In this document: positions 58,201 to 64,000 of the stretch, piece by piece
How the letters are laid out: the number at the start of each line of letters is the position of its first letter
Position numbering within the stretch: the first letter of the stretch is position 1
Assembly: GCA_030549495.1 (NCBI GenBank)
Contig: JAUIRK010000106.1
Location: 763,001 to 827,000 of the forward strand
Reading direction: 5' to 3'
Length of the DNA: 64,000 bases
Origin: Nectonema munidae
Taxonomy: Eukaryota; Nematomorpha; Nectonematoida; Nectonematidae
The notes under the pieces: generated by a model
The model's database searches: none
Seen by the model: the letters and a program-made list of their open reading frames with translations, nothing else
Told to the model about the DNA's origin: nothing
Program-made: the position numbers and the translations under genes

Positions 58201-60984
58201 AATTCTAAGGAGTCAGAGAATTCTGCTCTTTCAGAGATGGATAGATATTGCTTGTTTTTAAACTTTTTCTCCAGTGCAATCAACTGAAAATTGTTGAATG
58301 GAGTTCTTGGCTTGCGATTTGGCTTATGTTTTCTGAGTCTGCAGTTCCTTGCATCAAATGAAGCATTTTGAAAAGATTCTAAAAATGAAAAAACACACAT
58401 CGATAATTTTAGATAAGGATCTTATATTTTAAACTGTTTTTTATATGTATTGTTTAAACTAATGTAATCATGACATTTTTGCAAAAGCATTACGCTATGA
58501 CAATTTCAGAAATAAAAATATTTGCTCCTTAGATTTTGCATAAATATGTTTTAATCTCTAATTTCCACGAAATTAACATTTTCGCTAACTGTCATTTTAT
58601 TGCGCAATTCATTAAAAATGTAGCAGTAAATAAATCAGTAAATAAAACATTCAATGTGATATATATATATTAAAAATTAATATTATAAGAAATAAAGGAA
58701 ATATAGCACGGGTTTTCATCCTGTACGAATATACTTTAAGTCAGAATATCTCATGGATGATTTTCAACAATGGGTATAATTTAGGAAAAAGTTGGAGAAA
58801 AAAAGTAAAAAGTTATGAATATCCTGGTGAACTGTATAAAATTATCGTGATATTGGCTCAATAATTAAGATGAAAAAAACGCAAAAAACCTACAAACTAG
58901 AAAAAAATGTTGGGGAAAACAAAATTCATCCTTTAGAAGATTAAGAAGGAAAATTAAGACTCTTCTATAAATTATAGTAGCTTATCCAAGTTTTACTGCT
59001 TGAGGGAGAGTCAACATATTTAAAAATGCATGATCATATTAATCAAAACATATTTTTAGGATGTCACTATATCAATTAACAACAACCTCGGTTTTGATTA
59101 TTAAACTGTAATGTTTTTTTTCCAAATTTTATATTTATAAAAAAATTAATTCGCGCCTAAAATATGTCGTAAAAATCGAAAAAATATTCATATATGAATA
59201 ACTCATAATCTATATAAAGATATAAATCATAATATATGATATACCATATAGAATAATGAGTAATAATATACTCATAATATATGGAAATCATACCTTTAAA
59301 ATTCAAAAAAAAGACTCCAAATTTATGCAGACGATATTATAGTTAACTTTTCATAAAAAGAGAGACATTTAAATAAATTGTTCTGCTAAACCAAATGAAA
59401 ATAAACAATTTTTAGACTAAAGAATGTCAAGTTTGGAGTTTCTACTTCTACCCTTGCTCCCCCTCTCCCTACACCAATAATGTTGACACCAGGACCAATA
59501 TGACTATTTTAAAGTTATAATGAAAGACTAAAATATATTTTTTACATATAACACCTCTTTTATACACGTAACTATACATTTTTGGACCAGGCCTCATGTT
59601 GCTAAGGGTGGAGGGCCTTTTCAGGCGTCAGGTTGCTTAGCCAGGGGCTTCGGGGAAATGCTTCCTAACTTCCATTGGTGCTCTTCCTCCCCCTCCAAAA
59701 AAGAACCTGTTATAGAAATGATATTTTACTATAAGAATGTTCATTGGTATGGTGATAAACTTAGATCATCTATACGTAGACATATTTTTGAACTACTAGA
59801 TATGCTAGATTCGGAGTTCATAAACAGGTTTACAGACCATAATATAAAATTTAGGGAATCTTTTGAAACACTTTCAAAATTTCAAAATTGGAGGAGTTAA
59901 ATTTAGAAATAAAAATTCATTTAATCCGAAAAATAACGAGTTTGTGGAAACATGTGGGGCAGACATTTTAAAGCAAATTTTTATAATAGCTGTGGATATC
60001 CGATTTCTATATAGTTGAATCCGCTTTTTCTGCGGCGAGTTCTTTCCTGTCATCGAAGAACGACGACATCGAAGAGGGAATCTCAGTTGACTTACTAAAC
60101 TTTGCAAATAAATTGACCAAAAGTATACTATTTGAGTGTTTTCAACAATAAGTCGCAAAATTTATTTATTTTTTTTCAATAAATATAGTATTTAATTTTC
60201 GCTATAAAATTTTTTTAAATTTATTTGAATAAAAATCTTTTTTAAAATATGTAATAATATTTCACATGAGAATTTAAGTTTATGTATATTTATAATTGAT
60301 AAATAAAGTCTTAAAAAGTGGTATTCATGGGCCCCCGCCCTCCTCCTAAAAACCATAAAAAACACCCATTCACAAGGAATTATTTCTGTTTATTTCGATA
60401 TAAAGTCACACTCAATTGAACCACACACTGCTATACTGAAATTAGAGGGTTGAAAGCGTAAAGGGTGGAGATTGCCCCATCATTAACTCTACAATTGCAA
60501 CAGTTTTTAGCACGTTGTCTTTTTGTAGAAATAAGAAAGAGAGAAGAATCTATTTCCTATTTTCAAGTAAATGTACAATACCACAGCTAATATCTACAGT
60601 TAAATCTCAGTATAAAAGAACGTAATATAGGCTGAAGGATCAATGTTTCCAAAGATAAAATGAAAAATTGATTCAAAATTTCTTACCTAAAAAATAGGAC
60701 TTGTTTTGACTGTTTTCGGAAGGCGAAACTTCAATAAATGATTTAACTCTTTTAGACCATCGTGCATTGTTTGAATTGTGAGTATTGAGGCCTAAGATTT
60801 CTTCAATACTGAATGAAAGCCTTTTCTTGCTTTCTTCACTTTTGACTTCTACATCGAACTTCCTTTTCACTCTTCTCACCACTTTGTCCTCATCTTCTTC
60901 ACAAAACTGGCTGGATGATTGCGAAGAAAAGTCGTCTTCCTTTCCATTGAACTGCTTAATGTTTGTATAGTCCAGCATTGGCAT
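43245..60984 (-). CDS. Msx: Msx-class homeobox transcription factor, three coding exons
   Basis: A 230-residue homeodomain protein, a DNA-binding nuclear repressor of the Msx/Drop (msh) family that patterns muscle, nerve and ectoderm in animals. Exons: 60687-60984, 58188-58378, 43245-43448. Junctions are in phase: TTTTTAG|GTAAGA to TTTTTAG|AATC (phase 1), and ACTCAA|GTAAAT to ATCCAG|GTAAAA (phase 0). Exon 1 has an acidic/serine stretch and an EH1-like Groucho motif ([12 protein letters not shown]). The homeodomain spans exons 2 and 3: [40 protein letters not shown], then [28 protein letters not shown] and QYLSI-x-ERAEF are Msx hallmarks. The second intron (14,739 bases) lies between homeodomain residues 44 and 45. 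The start is the first in-frame ATG (MPMLDY); the frame is open upstream without ATG, so a 5' exon is possible. The C-terminus ends YPYPFIYNF. Confidence 0.95.
44251..44406. mobile_element. hAT MITE (156 bases) with perfect target duplication, in Msx intron 2
   Basis: The left end CAGTGGTGGAATTCA and the inverted right end CAGTAGTGGGATTCA form terminal repeats. The 8-base target duplication CCCATACG is identical on both sides (44243-44250 and 44407-44414). The interior has CCGGTTCGCACCGGTTCG, also seen in hAT MITEs of other animals. The perfect duplication suggests a recent insertion. Confidence 0.95.
44620..44885 (-). mobile_element. Penelope-like fragment, GIY-YIG endonuclease end
   Basis: The minus strand reads [14 protein letters not shown], then [15 protein letters not shown] and [20 protein letters not shown]. 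The order C-x2-C, R-T, HL, and H-x5-GH resembles the GIY-YIG domain at the C-terminus of Penelope-like retroelements. The YIG part is changed and there is a stop. No RT was found. Confidence 0.5.
44900..47386. other. Msx intron 2, no assigned gene
   Basis: AT-rich, with TA-rich runs near 44950 and a CA/TA microsatellite near 45955-45972. A block at 46275-46312 (ATTACCACATCATTATTTCT) recurs near 52320. A GC-richer patch at 45630-45700 has no assignment. Confidence 0.5.
47387..49427 (-). mobile_element. FLYWCH-type Mutator-like element (MULE), both termini present
   Basis: The terminal inverted repeats read GGTATCAGGACAAAACCCCC (left) and, inverted, GGTACTAGGACAAAATCCAC (right). Flanking 9-mers ATTATTTCT and TTTATTTAT agree at 7 of 9 bases, a possible decayed target duplication. 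On the minus strand the transposase begins with a FLYWCH finger ([20 protein letters not shown], then [18 protein letters not shown]). A slipped CA tract near 48815 then shifts the frame. The MULE domain follows: [15 protein letters not shown] (first Asp), [10 protein letters not shown] (the usual second Asp is Asn here), [14 protein letters not shown], and [19 protein letters not shown] with the Glu. At least three frame breaks or stops, so it is dead. It sits in Msx intron 2, in the same orientation. Confidence 0.9.
49137..49345. repeat. Tandem duplication inside the MULE, 120-base period
   Basis: TTAGGGTA, GGATTAACTACATC and GCA(G/T)CAAAAAAGTAT recur 120 bases apart (GGATTA at 49155 and 49275). 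It lies between the transposase start and the right terminal repeat. Confidence 0.85.
49428..50869. other. Msx intron 2, possible decayed transposon 5' part
   Basis: Short protein-like patches on the plus strand (for example [16 protein letters not shown] near 50450) could be remnants linked to the piggyBac piece that follows. None is assignable. Confidence 0.35.
50870..51300 (+). mobile_element. piggyBac C-terminal remnant (pB4)
   Basis: NNSWLI near 50965, then [12 protein letters not shown] and a Cys-rich tail ([20 protein letters not shown], then KDHTSFLC) align with AHNSWII, LKLSELSMRAR and the Cys-rich tail of pB3. Stops and frame shifts break it. The catalytic part is not recognisable. 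Confidence 0.7.
51676..51830 (+). mobile_element. tRNA-derived SINE, family 1
   Basis: GGCGTGAGTATGGTTGGTTA, a B box with one change (TTGGCTTCGATTCC), CATAGTTGGACATAAGCGGC, GATGAAAACACCCCACGGTA, and tail CCTTTACCTTTACC. In Msx intron 2. Confidence 0.88.
51831..53462. other. Msx intron 2, no gene
   Basis: A GC-rich patch at 52010-52080 (GGGGGCTTTGCCCCTTTCCC) looks like the end of a MITE but no partner end was found. A (GAT)n microsatellite lies at 52815-52836. The rest is AT-rich. Confidence 0.45.
53463..53616 (+). mobile_element. tRNA-derived SINE, family 1
   Basis: GGGCATGAGTAAGGATGGTG, B box CTGGGTTCGATCC, CATATTTCGATACAAGCGGC, GATGAAAACACCCCACGCTG, tail CTTTACCTTTACCTTT. In Msx intron 2. 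Confidence 0.88.
54127..54823 (+). mobile_element. Unknown coding repeat, copy 1 (hAT-like right end)
   Basis: It shares about 550 bases with 59660-60347 in the same orientation. Decayed coding text matches copy 2 ([15 protein letters not shown] against [15 protein letters not shown]), then continues [20 protein letters not shown] to KAHASEKII and a stop, about 130 bases that copy 2 lacks. The right end, inverted, reads CAGTGGCGTAGACATG, a hAT-style terminus. The left end was not found and the protein family is unrecognised. Confidence 0.55.
55125..55755. repeat. Tandem duplication, 309-base unit
   Basis: The unit starts AAATTCTTGATAAGTAGTTA at 55125 and again at 55434. The copies are nearly identical, ending ACATGGACCGCCTTATTA. 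The internal (ATT)n tract is longer in the second copy. In Msx intron 2. Confidence 0.95.
55756..56467. other. Msx intron 2, no gene
   Basis: AT-rich intron sequence with no supportable feature. Confidence 0.45.
56468..57008. mobile_element. Fold-back MITE with long inverted ends (MULE-like)
   Basis: The ends are GAAAATTGCCCGTTGG and, inverted, GAAATTGTCCCTTGG, and the repeats continue for about 75 bases (TTCAGAAAATTGCC, ATTGACAAATTCAA on both arms). The AT-rich core has three loose copies of a unit with AAAAAGG and TTATTTTAGATT. No target duplication could be fixed. The GGCAATTTTCC-style ends recall MULE-related MITEs. Confidence 0.8.
57905..58045 (+). mobile_element. tRNA-derived SINE, diverged family 1 member
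   Basis: The tRNA-like head has a B-box region CTCAGTTCGATTCTTGATCC. CCTTCTTTTGGATGAAACAC near 58018 parallels the CCTTCTCGATGAAAACACC of family 1. The tail lacks ACCTTT repeats. Confidence 0.5.
58379..59659. other. Msx intron 1, no gene
   Basis: AT-rich intron. I see no supportable feature before the repeat at 59660. Confidence 0.45.
59660..60347 (+). mobile_element. Unknown coding repeat, copy 2
   Basis: In Msx intron 1. An open stretch reads [20 protein letters not shown], then [19 protein letters not shown] and [12 protein letters not shown]. The 3' flank matches copy 1 at 54127, but about 130 bases of coding sequence are missing here. The family is unrecognised. Confidence 0.55.
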
Positions 60985-63900
60985 CGTTTGCGAGGATTCA
61001 GACAAATTTGAGGGAAATATTTTGTTCTTAGTTAAATTTTTGAAAAAAGTCAAATAGATTTTTTCTGCTTCTTCGCGGAAAATCTTCTGCCACTGAATTT
61101 GTACTTTATATTTGTTTGTTTAGTTTGGTTGTGATAATTAAATTTGGATAAAGTGTTTCTGTGAATATACTACTATACATGTGTGTGTATAAATTTAAAA
61201 CACTAATTACTTTTATTTTGCTTTTAATGAGGAGAAAATATGCATAAAAAATGACTTATTAATTAAGAATGCACAACTTGGTCAAATGTGTATATATGTT
61301 TTATTTAGTGTAAAATATATATATATACACTTATCATAAAATATTATAAGATTTGACAAGTCTGAATACGCCAATCAAAACGCACAATTTCTTACTTCCA
61401 AAGCTTTAATTAACTTATTATTATCATTACCATTATCATGATTAATCTTTCAATTAATACAGAATAGTAATACTTGAAATATTATTTAAATGTCAATCAA
61501 GGTGCAAGGCTTGTTCAATTGGTTGCCGAATGCTTGTGTCAACAACGACAACAACAAAAACAATAATAATACGACGAAGATGAAGGAATGTGTTTGCATA
61601 CACGCATAATCATACGGTAAAGAGATGACGGTGTAGATATCTTTATTTGTATGGCAGGCGCAGGTAAGGGATGGAGTTGATGAGGGGGTATGGCGATAAG
61701 CATGTTTTTTTATTTCCCAAAGATTTAGGAATGGTGAAATGATGTTTGTTTATAAAGGGGGGATTTCGCGGTGAAGTGTTTTCTCGCTGATCATGACGCG
61801 TACTCCAGACCACATTATATCCAATTAAAGGGATTTCCCTCATGTTTTCAAGTGCTTAAGCGGTTTTGCCCTTTTGTTTTCCTTGGTGAGGGTAAATAGG
61901 AAACTTTAGAATAATCGCGATAAGGTGTGGATTATGTTATTTTTAAGCTGCATGATACAACCTCTTATGCAATTAAGTCATAATAATATTTAAAGCAATG
62001 TGGTAGGCAAATTGTGAGCACTCATCCTTTGGTATTGTTTTTATATTAAATCAAAAGAAGAAAGTATATATAAATAATAGCATTACAAAAGACTTCTAAC
62101 TTAAAAGATGCTAAAGTTTATAAAAATCACAAATTTTACAAGTCCTATTTTATTATATATCGATCATTTTTTCTTATGATACACGATACCATTCTGTACT
62201 TACACATTGTTCAAAATAATTGCAACACTTCACTTGACGTCTTTTGAATATTGAGGAGATTGAAGAAGATATTTCGTTCAGACAGGAAAACGAACATCTT
62301 TGGCCCCAAATATTACTGGTTTTCTAATAATAATTATGAGAATGTAGAAAACTATTATATGGAATTATAGCAAAGAAGAATCAATTCTTCAAAATTGTAT
62401 ATTATCATTAAAATTTATTACTGAGTAAATATACTTTTTATACTCAGAATTTTACATATTATTTTAGAGCACAATTCTTTATAACATTCTCGTTTTTTCA
62501 AAAATATTTGGATACGCCTTTGCGATTATGGATATATTTTTACACTAATGATTAAAATACTTATTGATTGTTCTTAAAAGTCAATTCTCTCTTTATCAGT
62601 GAATAAAATTAAAATGACAGTATTTAAAATTAAATTTTACTACTAACAAAATTCATGCATATAATGTTTCATAATGTGATCACTATTTTTACTTTCATTC
62701 ACTCTGAATTATAATTGTTTTCTAACTTTCTTTTTTTTCAACTGGATTCTATGTTGTTGTATTTATTATATAAACGAAAATTGGAAATTTAGCACTTTCA
62801 AAAAACTTTTAATTAAAATTTTCAAATTTATATTTTTTTAAAAAAAAAAAAAAAAACAAAAAAAAAAATTCTTTTTTTTATAAAATAAAAAAAAAAAAAT
62901 ATTTTTTAAAAAAAAAAAAGAATTTTAAATATTTTTAAATCTGGGAAAATTTTATGATTGCCCCAGTTGTGCTACCATAGTTCAGTGTTTCTTGCGCTCT
63001 TTACCTTTGCAGAACCGTTAAAAAATTTTAATCTGTCAAGGAACATCACAGCGTTTCACATTTATCCTCTTTATTATAGCGTTTGCAATTGAAGGAAAAG
63101 AGAATTAACTTCAAGACAAAAAAAGATCTGATTTATACCAGCCAATATAACAAATGAAATATTTGCTTGAATTTTATCATTCTAAGAAAATTGCTAAGTT
63201 TAATGATGAACTACCTCTTAACACGCTAGGAAGAACTGAAACAAATGACATAGAAAAGAAAGCTCTAACTGTTTATGAGCCTAGACGGCTTTTTTTAAAT
63301 AAACAACCTAGTATAAACACTAATTTTTTTTTATAAATTTTCAATTTAATATATTAGAATTTTTGAAAAAAAAGTGTATAAAGACATGTTATAAATAAGT
63401 AAAATGTATTAATTTAAGTTTAAATTCTAATAATGATTTTAGTTATTACTTACATCAAGGCAAGGAAAATAAAGGCAAATTTAAAAAAATGTGAAAAAGT
63501 AATGATGTGTGAATCAACCAGAAAAAATTATTTCCATAAGAATCAATAAAAATAATAAAAAGGAAGACCAGAGTTATACTAAATCCGCCGATGAAAAAAG
63601 TAAAATATGTTGATTCGGTGTAAAATATTTAGGTTTATGGAGGAAATGCAGGTGATGAATCCATTCTGTAATACCTTAAATTATAGAATTTAAATAAAGA
63701 ATAATCAAGATTTGTGTAAAAATGGAGAATTTTTTTGTTCCAAATCAAGTCCTCGACTCAATTTTTTTACAATGTATAAATATATTAGAGATGTCTTGGA
63801 TGAGGATATCAAATTTGACATTCTAACCGATGCGGATGTGAGACTTAATTTTGCGCATATCATACTTGCTATTCTAAGCAAACACAAATTTTATACTTCT

Positions 63901-64000
63901 TACAAATTTAGAGGGAAAATGTCGATGTAAATGTGTTATCATAAAAATATTGTATAAAGTAAAAATTTTAAAATTCCAAAAAAAAACTTTGCGTTATATA
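60985..64000. other. Region upstream of Msx
   Basis: Expected to hold the Msx 5' UTR and promoter. The Msx frame is open upstream to about 61130 without an ATG. An A/T homopolymer stretch lies at 62825-62935. An open plus-strand frame at 63712-63930 (72 codons) has balanced codons but no recognised domain. No gene is supportable. Confidence 0.4.
62825..62935. repeat. A/T homopolymer block
   Basis: Successive runs of A (up to about 17) and T (about 8) form a low-complexity block where assembly may be unreliable. Confidence 0.85.

Noticed and set aside
63712-63930. 72-codon plus-strand open frame at the right edge as a gene
   Set aside because: No domain recognised and no splice context; it may be part of something beyond the window, so it is only noted.
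1-64000. Retroviruses, LTR elements, Polintons, or a CRISPR array
   Set aside because: I saw no LTR pair, no gag/pol/integrase or capsid signature, and no regular spacer array. The evenly spaced palindromes at 21 kb are not CRISPR: the intervening sequence is itself partly repeated, the spacing is too long, and the genome is eukaryotic.

Overview
This is an AT-rich (roughly 70%), intron-bearing, transposon-dense animal nuclear sequence. Three conserved protein genes, all on the minus strand, anchor it: FARSA (cytosolic phenylalanyl-tRNA synthetase alpha), MYG1 (DHH-type exonuclease) and an Msx-class homeobox gene. Their sequences, and the mix of RNase-H-bearing LINEs, tRNA-derived SINEs, piggyBac, hAT and FLYWCH-MULE elements, suggest an arthropod. 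A copepod such as a salmon louse would fit, but that is a guess from composition and repeat style and nothing here proves it.

Layout. 1-9.7 kb: the first seven coding exons of FARSA. Its introns hold two hAT-like remnants, two SINEs and a tandem duplication; the catalytic C-terminus lies beyond the left edge. 10-21.6 kb: a transposon cluster. A fragment of one LINE abuts a nearly full ORF2 of a second LINE; a second copy of that LINE lies tail-to-tail with it, with a SINE between the tails, and then comes a 5'-truncated piggyBac followed by evenly spaced palindromes. 24.9-25.9 kb: an intact single-exon MYG1. 26-35 kb: SINEs, a decayed LINE, three MITEs, an unassigned coding-like segment, and a 227-codon reading frame interrupted by two MITEs. 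35-42.6 kb: two more minus-strand LINEs and two piggyBac remnants, one of them inserted in a LINE. 43.2-61 kb: Msx in three coding exons. Its 14.7-kb second intron, at homeodomain position 44/45, holds a MULE with terminal repeats, a young hAT MITE, SINEs, a Penelope-type fragment, a piggyBac remnant and tandem duplications. 61-64 kb: the region upstream of Msx, with no gene recognised.

The three host genes are not functionally linked. What ties the window together is the transposon history: a SINE family whose 3' tail resembles that of the resident LINE, several piggyBac remnants with piggyBac-type MITEs, and hAT MITEs with readable target-site duplications. Exon limits were read by eye from codon continuity and GT/AG signals, without transcripts. 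Similarities were judged from memory of the protein families, not by database search.
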